Assembly (NCBI RefSeq): GCF_001653235.2
Contig: NC_035791.1
Coordinates: forward strand, 4,712,001 to 4,776,000
DNA from: Pochonia chlamydosporia 170
Lineage: Eukaryota > Ascomycota > Sordariomycetes > Hypocreales > Clavicipitaceae
Length of the DNA stretch: 64,000 bases
Reading direction: 5' to 3'
Of the stretch, positions 45,858-58,745 are shown piece by piece. Position numbers and translations under genes: made by a program. The notes beneath the pieces were generated by a model. That model had not been told where the DNA came from. It saw only the letters and a program-made list of their open reading frames with translations, and searched no databases. The number at the start of each line of letters is the position of its first letter. Position 1 is the first letter of the stretch.

Positions 45858-48800
45858 TCACACCCCTTCGGCCGTCATCTCTAACTCATCTGCCAGTCGT
45901 TTTAAGTAGAAGCGGCGCGTCTCCAGTGGAACATTTTGAAAACTCCTTCCTATACGAGTAATCTCCTGTCGCCCCTTTTCGTACGCAGCCAAGTCTCGGT
46001 TGCCATACACATCCCTGCCAGCGGCATATCCATTATCCAAGTCTCGAAAGAAAACATTCACCGCAACACTGCAGGCTGAAATAGTTGTGGCCGTGTGTAG
46101 CCAACACGGCGGTAGGAACAACATATCACCCGGCCCAACAATTGCTTCATACGGTTGTGTTGCCGCCAGCCTTGATGATTCTAGCTCAGAAAAGACGTCA
46201 AGGCTTGAGCTAGATGCTCCAGGGGCAAATAATAAATGTCCCACGTCACGAGGCGGAAACAGTATCATACGTTTCGATCCTGCCACTTGAGCATAGATGT
46301 TGGCCATTACCTAATTCAGCAGAAGCAATTAGCGGATTTAAAGGTTATCCTGAAAGGCGCAATTTGAGACCTACGTCGTAGTGAAGCCACATATTTGTCC
46401 GCCCGGATACCCTGAGAACAGAACTGAACGCGGATTGGTTGACCAAGTCCATTTCCTTAGGGAGAGAAAAGTCGCCAGCTAATCCAGGAAAATCGTCACG
46501 GATGTTGGCGGGCTGTTCTGACGGCTTTGCCTGGGACAAAGCGCGCAGGTAGACGCGTTCCCCGGCCTCAGCACGCGCCATGACTTTCCCAAAGGACTCG
46601 GTGACGTAGCGGAAGTTCTTCAAGTTAAAATCCATCCTTTCAGTGTCGTGTTTGCACTCGTGCACAACAACCTAGAAATTTTAGTTGCACGTCCGTAATG
46701 GTGCTGAAAAATTTGTGAGAAATCACACTACCTTTGTATCGAATCCAACCCGACTGATCATATATGAAGGTGTCCATTTCTGTATGCAGTCGCCAAAGTC
46801 TGCTTGCTCAATAATAACTGGCAAGCCGGCCTGCAATATATCGTTGAATTGCGTTGGCGTTCGAAGCCGAACTCGAGGGATTGTTGTGATGGTCGCCTTC
46901 GCCTGGCTAGGCGCCTGGCGCCCGCTCTGCCCAGTACTACTACTGACAACCTTTTGCGATCCCAAATACTGTATCATTGATGCCTTCCGCCCCGTAGGTT
47001 GGCAGCTCATGTCTTGTCCTGCTCTGCTCTTCAAGTGGACTTGGAAGAGGCCAGTTTCCCAGAACGTACCCATTGAAAAGCAAGTTGCTCCACCACCAAG
47101 GATCCAAAGGCTGTTGTCGGTCTGCATTATCGAGGCTCCAATCATAAATGGCAATGTAGAGTCTTTGGGGTGCAGGTCGGCCTTTGATATGACGCAAGCA
47201 CCTTCGGTCGACATATCTACCGCAAGGAAATTCTGGCCCATCCATTCGGGACGTGCTCCGACACCTCCGCAAACCAAAGTTTGTGATTCAATATCAATCG
47301 TTCTGGCACCAAAGACTGAAAGAAGTCTATCTGGATCCAGCTCATCGCCAGATAGGTTGAATCGTATAATGGGCTATGTTGCGCCATAGTTAGCAGTGTT
47401 TCTTGAATTGCCTTTGTTGGCGGAATGCACACATTGGTATTTACCTGTGTCATGTTGACTTCGAGGTGCCAGTTATAATTCTTCGAGCTGATCCGACCGT
47501 CTGGTCCTATACCACCAGCTAGTAGGCCATCAAATTTGCCATCAAATTTTTGCCGGAACGAAGAGTTGCATAGGATTGCGCCAAATAGAGGAGTGGGTAA
47601 GTCGCCAAGCACCTCGCATTTTAACCAGCCCCTCGCGGCATGAAAAACATAGCAGTCTTGCGATATTGTCGACGACCCTGTTTTGCCACCGACGACAAGG
47701 GCGAGAGAACTCCCAGGTAGACGAATAGACGCATGCCTGAATAGCGGGATTGGAAGACTTGGGGCTGGTGTCCATTCTCGACTTGACTTGCTAAACATCC
47801 AGCAGTCCGACAACGCATTTGCCGGTGAAGTCCTGCCACCGGCAAGGAGAACACCGTAGTCACCCAAGTCCGTTAACGTGTGACACATGCGCGGGATGGG
47901 TCCAACAATTGGAGCCACGGGTATATCGACTTGCCCATCGAGGCTATAGATATCGTATGACTCCGCCCTGCCAGTTGTTCCTATCCCCATGAGGTGCAAG
48001 GCACATGTAGCCCCAGTAGGGTCGACAAGAGCAAGGGCGTCTCCAAATCGCCTCTTGGGTGCTTGCACATCATACCTGGTTATCGAAATCTCGAACCCAT
48101 CCGCTTTCTCGGGCTTCTCCTCGCCATCGCACATTGACGACTTAGATACTGGCTTGTCTTGTTTTGAGGTGGAAGCATGAATAACAAAGTAGTGCCGACA
48201 AAACAGGACGAATTCCTCCCATTCGTCAAATGGTTCTATTTCGTCCAAAGATGCCCTTTCTGAGCTGTTTACGAATTTTTCGCTTGACCAGGCCTCCCAC
48301 AGGTCCCAAATACTGATCTCTGAATAGCCACGATTTGCAAATCTCCTGGTTTGCTGATCAATGGTAGCATATTGCCCAACTGATTTTGGCGGCGTTTTAA
48401 GCTTATTGAAGTGACTGAGCATGGTTGCCGCAAAAGGATGGGCCGGTCCATTCGGTAGTAGTTGCTCCAGAAGGCAGAATTCCGCTATGATTCAAAAGTA
48501 AGCACATAATACGATGAGTGTCACCATGGCAAATGCTGCTTCCATCCAACTCAGCCGCCGTTGCACCTGTGGTTCATCCAAGGTCACGGGAGCAGAGCAG
48601 GAGATGTATTCGACTCACCTTTTCCAACGCCACTTGCCCAATGAATCAAAGCATCGGCGGACGTTGTGTCCATGTAGGTGATGGATACCTCCGCGACGAA
48701 AAGTACCGGGCGGTTGGCCATCTGACCAAGCGACTCCAACGATTCTCTCAATCTTGGAAGCTCCCGAAGGTCACATCCAATTTGGCAATAGCGATCACTT

Positions 48801-49582
48801 CGTAATAGAACTTGATCCTCGGCCGACTCACTGGTGACGAAATTCCGTCCCAAAATTTCTCGTAGCTGTGGTGTCTCCAGTACGATGGATCGCTTTTTGA
48901 CCATCAAGTCTGGGTAATCTACATCCACAAATAGAACATCACTGCAGAGCGACGCATATCGAAGATGTGATTGCCAGGGGAGGACATCGCTGGGGTTTTC
49001 CGTCAACGTGTCAGTTCAACCCGAATCAACAGCCGCGTACAGTTACGCTTGCTACGCTGGCGTTCTGGACTCACCTACCGCATCCAAGGTTAATCACAAC
49101 GCTCTTCTTGGACGCATTCTCGTACAAGAACTGCTTGACCACGACATCAATGGCCTTCAGCCTCAACCAATACCCTCGATTGATTAGTGGTGCGCGCCTC
49201 TGGAACTTCTGTACAAAGTGGCGAAAGTAATGCGTCTCATTGGGGTAGTACAGCCTTTCCACGCTACGCTTGGAAACAATGCTACTACTATTGGTCTAGC
49301 CAACAGAAAGTTAGCCGTGGGTTATTGATTGTCAGCTTGGTGAGTTTAGCCATGGCTCTTGTACTAAGTGTAGACTGTACTCATCAAAATATTGGTATAA
49401 TGTATTCAGCTATGTAGACGGGCCAGGCTGAACCTGATCCATCCATTCGTGGCCTTGGGGATCCGCCGGGGAGGGTGATAAGGATACCATTGCTGCTGGT
49501 TGTCACTTACCCCCATTATCAACTCATCGAGGGCGTATGATCTTGCCGGCACTCCAGGCGTTTGGGGTGTCGTGGAAGTCAT
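45858..49582 (-). CDS. ppm2: tRNA wybutosine-synthesising protein Tyw4/Ppm2 (methyltransferase-kelch-JmjC)
   Basis: Seven exons give 1031 residues: 49582-49511, 49295-49075, 48989-48619, 48484-47445, 47373-46732, 46671-46375 and 46310-45858. All six junctions keep phase and restore conserved blocks. The N-terminal third is a leucine-carboxyl-methyltransferase-like domain: SIVSKRSVERLYYPNE, INRGYWLRLKAIDV, the SAM motif VVINLGCGSDVLPWQ, and DVLFVDVDYPDLMVKKR. A kelch-type propeller follows (GDYGVLLAGGRTSPANALSD, ALVVGGKTGSS, ILGGGATCFSMGTFW). The end is a JmjC/cupin-8 domain with HxD in WLHYDVMANIYAQVAG and a distal His in PPCWLHTATT, so the metal site looks intact. Tyw4 makes the last steps of wybutosine on tRNA-Phe position 37, methylating and methoxycarbonylating the side chain. 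It is divergent from atg18. Confidence 0.94.
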
Positions 49583-51166
49583 ATTTGTCCTCCCTGCTTT
49601 GGGCAGCAAACTTCTACTCTGTGTTGTTTGTAGAGCTTCTCGCCGTTGCGATGACTCTTTCTTCTTTTCTTCCCCGGGGTCTGCCTGGGCCTGAATACCC
49701 CGTGCACTCGCCAGTGTGCTTGCTCGTATCAGGACAGAATGGAGGGCTGTGTTGACCAGAGGGGGTTGCCAGAGTCTGTCGAGGAATGAGATATCAACCA
49801 GCAGAGATCTGTCGTCCTTTGCAAGTCGGCAAGTGTGTTGTCACCTGGCATACTTGTTATCGCTCCTGCCACTTGCTTCGTGTTTTCCCACGTTTTTTTT
49901 TTTTTTTTTTTTTTTTCTGTGGTTGAACATCTCCTACCAGACATAATGTCGACGACCCACAGGGCTGTGGAGTGATATTGGTTCGGGGGTGAGGAGACCT
50001 ACCAAAGCAAGTGTCCAGCTGGCACTAAAAGGCCCATGCCGACATCGAGGTTCGAACAGTCAGCAGATCGAACATGAACCATATGCAGCATGCATGAAAA
50101 ATCCAATATAACAGCAAGACTCACCACGAAACACCGTAGGAGATGAGTGACTACATCGACAATAGATGTGCACTATCTATGTCCAGATGTCACGATGAGG
50201 GTAGACAATGTGAAGCAGCTTGGGTCTCAGCATGTAGGGTAGGTATATTCAGGCGAAAGAGAGTTTAGCTGTTCGACAGTTTCGTGATGTGATAAACTTC
50301 GCCACGGCTGCAAGATGGGCTGCATTATATTAGACGAATTTTCCCACCTTTTCCATCGCACCAGACATTATTTGCCCAAGTAGGTAGGTACTCTGGAGAT
50401 AAAGTACTGTAGCGGCCTCCCTGTCCACGTTGCATGTAAACATTGAAGTGTCTGATTTGTTTCTTTGGCCTTTGGTCTAGCTGTAGCACATGCAGCCGCC
50501 CATCCAGTCGACTCCACTTGGATCTGGCCCAAAACACCAATTTCAACCACATGTGCAGACTGGACATGGACTTGACCAGACTGCGCCAATCAGGCGGGTA
50601 CCTACCAGACCAGTTGACCCCTCAGGTCATGAAGCTCTGGTTGCTTTCTGTCTAAGCTCCCACATGCCACTGTATTCTTCGGTGTGTGCATACCAGTTGG
50701 CATGTGTGTGCTCAGCTCCGCACGTCACCACAGACTTTCAAGTTGGGGTTCACTCTGCCTGCAATCGAGCAGAGCAGACCGGTCCGAACTTTGCCCATCG
50801 GCCAACCGAGTACGCATTATACACAAGCGGGCACTAATAAAGGCTGACTTATCATAGTCAAGGTTGCCCCAAGTCCACCCAAGCTCCATACTTAAGTCCT
50901 CATCCAACGTCTCTGCCACCGACTCGTGCTGCCTGGTGTGCGAATGCACTTAGCTACCTACCTAGGTACACTAGACTCGATTCTGTGGACTCGAAGCTGA
51001 CCGTCCGCTAAATTACCAGACACTCTGCTGTCACACCCCACCGAGCGTGCTGCCGCAATTACGATACGATTGAACTTCGACTTCACAACAGACCACCAAC
51101 TCATTGACACAATCACTTGGGAGGCAGCGGGCGCATTTCCGTGCCTCTGCTGCCAGGACAGTAAAA
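49583..51166. promoter_or_regulatory. Divergent promoter region, ppm2 and atg18
   Basis: A 1.58-kb divergent spacer. It holds a T24 homopolymer (49893-49916), a nonamer AACATTGAA at 50439, an ACTTAAGT site near 50890 and a CCTAGG palindrome at about 50955-50968. No supported gene. Confidence 0.5.
49893..49916. repeat. Homopolymer of 24 thymines
   Basis: An uninterrupted run of 24 T upstream of ppm2 (A24 on the coding strand of that gene). Such poly(dA:dT) tracts exclude nucleosomes in fungal promoters; that role here is an inference. Confidence 0.85.
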
Positions 51167-52799
51167 ATGGCCAACCCGTCACTCAATTTTATCACATTTA
51201 ACCAGGACCACAGCTGCCTCGCTGTTGGTGAGTGCTGATGCGACGGCAAACCCCGTCCCTTGATCAAGTCCAAGACTCACACCAGACCTCTGACCTGCTC
51301 CTGCTTCAGGTACATCCAAAGGATTCCGTATATACCACACCGATCCGTTCTCGCGTATATTTAGCAGCGATGACGGAAACATCGCCATTATCGAGATGCT
51401 GTTTTCTACCTCGCTGGTCGCGCTCATACTGTCACCAAGACATTTGATAATTCAAAATACAAAAGTATGCTACCCGTTGCGACCCTACCGAAAAAAAAGC
51501 CTTCCGCCACTTACATCGGCAATTAATATAGCGAGCGTCTGTAATATGCGAACTCACCTTTCCCTCTGCCGTTCTGGCCGTCCGCCTCAATCGAAAGCGC
51601 CTAGCCGTCGTGCTGGAGGAAGAAATATATTTGTACGACATTAGCAACATGAGCCTCCTGTACACCATAACAACATCTCCAAACCCATCTGCCATATGTG
51701 CGCTTTCTCCGTCGTCAGACAACTGCTTTATTGCCTACCCACTCCCGAAACCTAGGGAGGATTCCGACAATAGGCGACCCTCACATGCGCCGCCCCAGTC
51801 AACTTACGTGGCACCAACTTCAGGGGAGGTTCTTGTATTTGACACATTGTCCCTGAAAGCGGTAAATGTAATCGAAGCCCATCGTTCGCCGTTATCCTGT
51901 ATATGTCTGAATAGTGACGGCACACTGTTGGCAACGGCAAGTGAGACTGGAACAATAATTCGCGTCTTTTCTATCCCAAGAGGGCAGAAATTATACCAGT
52001 TTCGTCGAGGAACATACCCTTCAACCATCTACAGCATGTCCTTCAATCTCAGTTCCACTCTTCTCTGCGTTTCTTCAACTTCTGATACCGTACATATCTT
52101 TCGACTGGGAACACCGCCTGGCCACACTACCCCTGGAGGTGCACCAATTGAAGCCCCTGGTTCCCCAAGACAGGACCGTTGGTCACGAGCTAGGAGCTAC
52201 GACGATGGAGAGTCACCTGGAAACAGCACAACAGAATCCCCAAGAAGCGACGCAGCGGAATTGGCAGGTGGAAATACGGTTTCGAGTGGAGGCAAGCAGG
52301 GCCATCGAAGGCAGAGCGGCTCATTCAGTAATATGCTGCGTCGCTCATCACAAATCATGGGTCGTGGTGTGGCTGGTGTTGTTGGTTCTTACCTCCCTCA
52401 AACTGTCACGGAAATGTGGGAGCCACTCCGTGACTTTGCATTCATCAAAATACCTAAACCAGGAGTGTCGGGGCAAACGCCGCGCATAGCCGGAAGCTCC
52501 CATGTTGGGCCACTACGAAGTGTAGTGGCAATGAGCAGTAGCAGTCCTCAAGTCATGGTCGTAACGAGTGACGGCGGCTTCTACGTTTATAATATCGACA
52601 TGGAGAACGGAGGAGAGGGATACCTTGTTAAGCAATTTTCGTGAGACTACCCCTTTCCCGACTGGACACGGACTGAGGAATGTACATCCATCTCCGTGCA
52701 GATTCTGTTCAGTAGAGTATGAACACATACAAGCTAACATGGTCCGATAGGGTCCTCGAAGGTGATGAAAAACATGACACATCAACGTACGTGCCCTAA
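51167..52799 (+). CDS. atg18: Autophagy PROPPIN Atg18
   Basis: Four exons, 51167-51227, 51310-51464, 51532-52640 and 52751-52799, give 457 residues starting [20 protein letters not shown]. Introns are 82, 67 and 110 bp, all GT-AG and in phase. WD-type blades are seen ([46 protein letters not shown]), and the phosphoinositide-binding FRRG motif lies in [13 protein letters not shown] long Ser/Gly-rich loop (about residues 260-340) sits before the last blade, as in fungal Atg18. The last exon adds only about 16 residues ([15 protein letters not shown]). Atg18 binds PI3P and PI(3,5)P2, recruits Atg2 to the growing autophagosome, and also acts at the vacuole. The start at 51167 was chosen because exon 1 restores the conserved first strand that the long frame lacks. 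Confidence 0.95.
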
Positions 52800-53590
52800 A
52801 GGCTCGAAGTACGATGTAATGTTATCACGGCCGGGCTCCTCCTTGGTCAATTTTGTTGCCTGAAGTTGCTGCACATTATATTGAGGCTCTTACCCATATT
52901 GGACGCAGTATGGATCAGATGGCGAGCACTAATATCGTAATGCGATCGGAATCACACAAGGCACGAGAATTAGACACGTACGATCTAATTTTCCTGGCGG
53001 AGTTATGATGCAATCGAAAATGCTCTTCATACTCCAATATTTTGGAAATCTGGACGCTCACATAGCGTTATATTCAATACAATTTACATTTGGCATTTAC
53101 CAAGTTTTCACCAGTCATTGGAACTTGGAACGTAGTCGTTGACTCTATTCCAGACTGTTCAGGTATATTTACTACATCCAAAACGGGAATTTTCATCTCA
53201 TCATTAGTCATAAAATGGACACAAGGCTGCAGCATATCGCCGCAAAATCTTGCTGGGAAGTATTCCGGCATCCCTTGAGCTTAGACACTAGCAAGTCTAG
53301 TAGACGAGTAGAAGCCGTGTGAAAGAGTCCCCCCGCCTCGGCCGCACCCCACCCAAAAATCAGTGACTTATATACCACAGCTGCATACTCACCAAACTTT
53401 AACCACAGACGAGACTGGCGTGTTCGACAGTGGTGTTAGGGCCAATTGGCATGTTTGTTCGGCTTCATGTAGAATCGCTTCGGGCAGTGGTGTTCGTCAC
53501 CTCAGCTGCGATTACTCCTGGAAGCGAAAGTAAAAGTTCCTCTCGAAGCGTTCAACGGAGTTTGCCGTGAACCCCATAGCATCGATGCCT
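52800..53590. other. Convergent intergenic region
   Basis: 791 bp between the 3' ends of atg18 and the phosphatase gene. AT-rich around 52900-53080. Only short unsupported frames. Confidence 0.5.
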
Positions 53591-55766
53591 TCATCTTGAA
53601 TATGGGCGATTCATAAGCGCGATTTCCCGTGCAATGTCGCTCCACTCCAACTCGCGCTTCAAGGGAGCAGATTCGTCGCCGTGCTGTTGCAGTCGCTCCT
53701 CCCAACGTAGCAACTCATACGCAAATCTTAAGTGAGGCTGAATAATGACATTGAGACGCCTTGCACGGACAAAACAGTACGCGCGAGGAAACGACATGTT
53801 CCTGGCTCTCATTACTTCGGCTATGCATATAGTGGCGCTGCGCGATACGCCGACCCTGCAATGCACCAGGGTTGCCGTCCCTTGGCGCTTTCCTCGATCT
53901 ATGGAGTAAATCTGTTAGAGTGTTTGAAAATTTGCATACAAGGGGACAGAGCTGCATCTGAATCATGCAGGAAGGTATCTGACCTATAAACTCAAGGCAC
54001 CCGGGAAATTCCTTGGTCAGCGGATCGATTCCGTTATCCTGAACGCCCTGTACAATATAAACATTGTCCGAGCCCCAATTTGCCAAATCGCCGTCACGCC
54101 ACGACGCTGTCTCTCCAACACTTAGAATTTGACCAATGCCAAGTTCTTTCAGGAGGTCTGGATTGTTCGCGTGGCCCAGATTGCCCAAATACAGGTAATC
54201 TAAAATCCGGCTCGGTAGTGAACCGTCCAGGCCAGGCAGCCACTTGGGCTCGTCCCGTAGCAGGTTGGTAATTTGCTCGAGGCTATATCCAACACAGGCT
54301 GGGGAATCGCTCAATAAGCGAGGCGCGATTGCAGTCAGCAGCGCGACGTCGGTAGGGTAAGCGAAAAAGTTGCGACCTTTTGCAGTATGTAGCTGTAACC
54401 AAGCAGTCGGCACCGGTAGTCCCGTACTGTAGCTCAGGTATGCAATTCCCAACATCGTAGACTCCGTATATCCGTCAGCGCAATGTATGAGAATTCTCTT
54501 TGCATCATGAGTTCCAGAGGTCGAACCAGTTGCGTATGACTGTGCAATGTCGTCGTGGATATTAGAGGTCGGTCTAATGCCGTGTGATAAATGATATATC
54601 CACTTGCATGTTTCAATTATCCCATCAGCTTCATCTTGTGACCATGTCGGTGGTAGTATGCTGCCTGAAGATGGAAAGTCGAAATGGGATCGTCCGCCGT
54701 GGCCATCTGTCGACTCGACAAGTGATTGCAATGCACTTGGGTTTAGGCGGCCGAGATCACTGCACTCGATAAGTACATCAAAGTCGTGCTCTTCTTGACT
54801 ACCAGGCTCTGGAGTAGGTCCCATGAAAACATTTTGAGAAATCTCTGACGCCTGGGTCATGTCCCACATCTCGTTTCTTTCTTGCTGAATAAAGTCGAGA
54901 ACTTTTCCAGTACTGCTGCCATCAGAGTCCACGACCACAATGTCGCTGTAATTGTCTTCAAATTCCGAGAAAGGGCTGGTGCAAACAAAGGTGTTGTACT
55001 CAGCGGTCTGATCCAGCAGTGCCGCTTGCGATTGCTTTTGGTGTAACTGTGCTGCTGCGACTTCCCAGGCCACTTTTCTGCTTGCTGTAAGGTCCTCTCC
55101 ATAGACGACGACATCGGATACGAGAGCCGCTTTCGCTGTTTGGATTTGGAAGTTTCTCACAGAGAAACCTTCCTGGGGGTCCGCCTCAACGAATCTGGGA
55201 TAGGGACCGGCTTGCATGAACTCATTAGGGGCAACCGCGCCTTTCAGCCGTGCTGTCGAAAGATCACCGCTAGCCTTCACTAATAAAATTCCACGGCTGC
55301 CCGTTGGCGGCCTTTTTGAAGATTTTTTTCGGCCCATGAAGAAGGCTTGCTGAAGATGATTTTTTGGGTGCAAACCATGCAGCCATGGGAACATTACTTC
55401 CGGTGAGGGGAGAGGCTGCCTCGACGCGAAGTCGATGGCCCGGTTAACCTGAGAGGCATCGAGCTCAAAAACGCACAGGTCGTCTGCTTCTAATCTGACA
55501 TAATTTCTGGGAGGAAAAAGCAACGATTGCTGACCTGATGCTTCATGAAGGCTTTTCGGAGATGCTGGGGGTGTATCTGCGTCGTCGACTTTCGACGGTC
55601 CAGTTGGACACACTGGGATATGCTTGTTCGGAAGTGGAGCAGGATTATGTTGGTTTTGGACCTGATGGTTGACCTCTTCGAGTGAATGAGGTGGTGTAAT
55701 ATGGCCATCGATGTCGGCACTGGCGCTGTGCGGGGGTATCGGTCTTGGTAGAGCAATAGTCGCCAT
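53591..55766 (-). CDS. pps1: Dual-specificity protein phosphatase Pps1-like
   Basis: Exons 55766-53984 and 53898-53591 join across an 85-bp intron (CTAAC branch, ATAG acceptor, but a weak GTCAGA donor) to 696 residues. The junction gives CLEFIDRGKRQGTATLVHCR. The C-terminal phosphatase has the full signature VHCRVGVSRSAT (Cys about 608, Arg about 614) and the preceding YLGNLGHANN and GIGQILSVGE segments. A second, upstream phosphatase-like region has LIHCADGYTEST at about 425: the Cys is present but the signature Arg is Glu, so that copy should be inactive. Yeast Pps1 acts on phosphotyrosine and phosphothreonine and affects S-phase progression. The first 90 residues are Pro-rich and disordered-looking. 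If splicing failed, the frame would run on to other residues without the catalytic loop. Confidence 0.9.
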
Positions 55767-58745
55767 GTCGATGACTTTTATGTTCCAAACGTGTCGTCAA
55801 ACGGCTCTTGTCGAGAAAGGACTGTGCAGGTGCTTGCAGAAATATTGGATATGGAACACGATATGATTGCTCTCAGCGAGAGCGAAGATCTTACATCCAC
55901 CGATTTCAGGCTAGTTACTGCATTCAAAGGTGGTGATCGAAATCGGACTGAGCCTGGTCTAGTCTTGTGTTAGTATTACTCTGCTGTTGGATCTATCGCA
56001 ACCTTCTCATTGAATTCGAGCGGGTTCTGTACGAGGAGCGCAGAAGGTAGAAGATTTCGCCGACGCAGAGTCGAGGTTTGTGGAGAGATGGCAACATGGT
56101 GGAAGCGTCAAGCCTTTCAACATGTCCTTCCTAGCCATGAGAGGAACGGCTGTTATCGGGCAATGTGTTCAATGCAGATCGAGAAGTGTTGTAGAGATTC
56201 ACATCGGACCAGCCTCAGGCGGGCCAATGCAAAGCTAGGGAATGCTACTGTACAAGGGGACCAAGTAAAAATGGTCAGGCGAGCATACCTCTGGGGTATC
56301 AGAAATACACCTGGGGATAGTGTACTGTCGCATGAATTTGGATCAAGTGTCAATCCAGAACCAAGGACTTGAAATATGGCTAGTTTACAAGAAAATTGTG
56401 CTTGAGAAGTGAAGCATGAAGGATCAAGAGAAGAGGGGGAAAGGGGAGAGGGGATGCATTGGGCGAGGGACTAGAAGAGCGAGCAGCCCTCTGTGGTCGG
56501 TGGTGTTTTGAAATGACATTGTGGGCTGGGAGCATGAGTGGGTGGGCGACGACTGGCAGTCAAATCAGGTGGTGGTGTGAGCAACCTTGAGCCAACCTGA
56601 CCCAGAGTCTTGTCGACAGATGGATTCGAATTTGAGGAGGACGGAGACGTGTTGAACCAACAGCCCTTGGGTTGCTCAGTCTTGGATTTTCTCTTCTCAT
56701 CTGTCTCACAGTCACACCAATGCCCACTGGCAACGAAGCACCATTGATTCAATGTTGAAAAGGGTCCCCGGCTTGGAACGATTCAATCTTCGTTGGAAGG
56801 AGTCCCAGCACACCTCTGAAACCACTCCCAATTGAATGAATGGTATAGGCTTTCGCCACTTGGATTCCTGAGCGCACGAACTTTCGCGAAGGAAGGCCGC
56901 GAAAGTCTCCGTGCTCCATTTTCTCCCAAACTGACCCCCAAAACATGAAACATTCATTTTATTCTGTCTGGTGCTTTCTACCTTTTGGCGGAGGTGAAGT
57001 CTGGTTCCAATTATTGACACTTGACACCACAATCAGATACCTACCTAGGTAGGTAGATTGGAGAACCTCGCTGCCAACTGCCCAAACCCTGGCCGAGATG
57101 GCTGATCATCAGGCTTCGCTAGCGTGTCACCTATTGGACGATAAGAGCATCATCCCTGTTCGTTGAGCACGGCACCAACAGTGCCTAAGGCCAATTGCAG
57201 CCAGGCGGGGCACTCCCGGACCACTAGAGAGAGGAGCTGCCCCTGCTCCCTGCCTCCAAGGTTGACTAGCTCGCACATGGAGCGCTTCAATGTCAACTGG
57301 TTGAATTTACCACAGCGTCTCCAGCGCGGGGTAGCATCGATCATCGCAAACGTAGAAGCATCCACCTCAATGTCCCCTTTTGGCTTTGCCACCACCAGAG
57401 GCACATCTCGACGAGTACAGTATGTGGTGTGAATAAATTCTGGGCAGGGAAAAGAAGTCCGGAATAGACTCGGTGTCAATAAAAGGAGGAGATGATCACT
57501 ACACTTGCTGTCTTTTATACCTAACCCTATGATGATTCGCTACTTGAAAGCTCTATTCAATGTTGGTACTAGGGAGCTCTGAATCCTCAACTCGTCACTG
57601 TCCTTCTTCTTATTGACGGCGCCAGCCTGGCCTGGTTCCTTGCAGATTCATCTGTGCTGGGATGGTACGTGGACTTCTTAATCATCTTATTGAAGATCAT
57701 GTTTCTTGAGATTTTCTTTAGCTGCTTCGCATGTTCGCAAACAAATCAGTATGGTCAACTGGTAGCTTTCGGTGGAGAGGCACAGGCCCAAGAAATGGCG
57801 TCGGGGTTGCTAAACATACAGGTCAAGTCCCGCCCACATCACGAATCATCGGGGCCAATTTTGATGCCTTCCTGCCTGGCCGTGGCCGCATGTTCAATAT
57901 TCAACTGGTGAAGATGCAGGTCAACACTTACCAGAACCACTTTGAGGCCCTCTTAACACAGATGACACCACTCAACTTGAGAAAATGGATTCTCACTTCA
58001 AGTGGAAAGCATACCCCCCCCCCCGGCTTGAGTCGCTTGACTGACCTGATACCCCGGATTCTGCACTGCGGGCCCACAAGCCAACCACCCAGATCAGGAA
58101 CCCACCTTGCCCACCTACCAGACTTTGTATTTTCTTCTGGCAAGGCTGGCACATATCCTCATCGTGGGCTGGCGGTATTAGCAAGTTCCACCGGTTCCCA
58201 CCCATCAATCTATGTCCCCAGCACCAGGAATTCCAACATGGGTCCAATATCCAGTCCCACGATCTGAGAAGCAGGTAGTCATTTTTGTGTTGGAACTGCT
58301 GGCTGGCATACACTGGAGCCTGGTACGTAATAAGCCCGTTGGTTCAACGCTGTTCAATCTCATGTGAGTCTCTTGTGCTCTTCTGCGTTCAACAGGGATG
58401 GTCTCTATGAACTGGTTCATTCACTATGTTGTGTGTGCAGACGCTGAACTTAGACCGACCAGTTTTGAGCAAGTCTATGGGTGGTGGTGATAATACGATA
58501 GACAATAACAATATCTTGAAACCCAGACTCCGTAGAACCGATTAATGGAAAGCCTTCTAGGGGACGTTCAAAGTGCGAGGTTAGGGAAACTGGTGTCGGA
58601 GTCACGTGATCACGCGCATTTTTCCCTTCCGCGGACCCGCAGCTTCGCTTGGAACGACTAGGAAACACGGTAAGAAACGTTCACACAACTCACGAGGGCC
58701 GGCGCTGAGTTCAAGAGCTACAACAGCTCGCCAAACTTGAGCAAA
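55767..58745. promoter_or_regulatory. Divergent promoter region, pps1 and rad3
   Basis: 3 kb without a supported gene. Two nonamers TTCAATGTT (56748, 57556), a CCTAGG palindrome at 57040-57057 and a C-run at about 58015-58024 are present. A frame of 178 codons at 57731-58267 lacks motifs and has repeat-like surroundings, so I do not call it. The last 150 bp hold a palindromic CACGTG element. Confidence 0.5.
58602..58616. promoter_or_regulatory. E-box-like element upstream of rad3
   Basis: TCACGTGATCACGCG about 130 bp before the rad3 start codon, including the palindrome TCACGTGA. CACGTG is bound by bHLH factors such as Cbf1 in yeast; a role here is inference from sequence and position. Confidence 0.45.

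Noticed and set aside
57731..58267. 178-codon open frame between pps1 and rad3
   Set aside because: No recognisable motif or family; it runs across a C-homopolymer and its composition is like the surrounding spacer.
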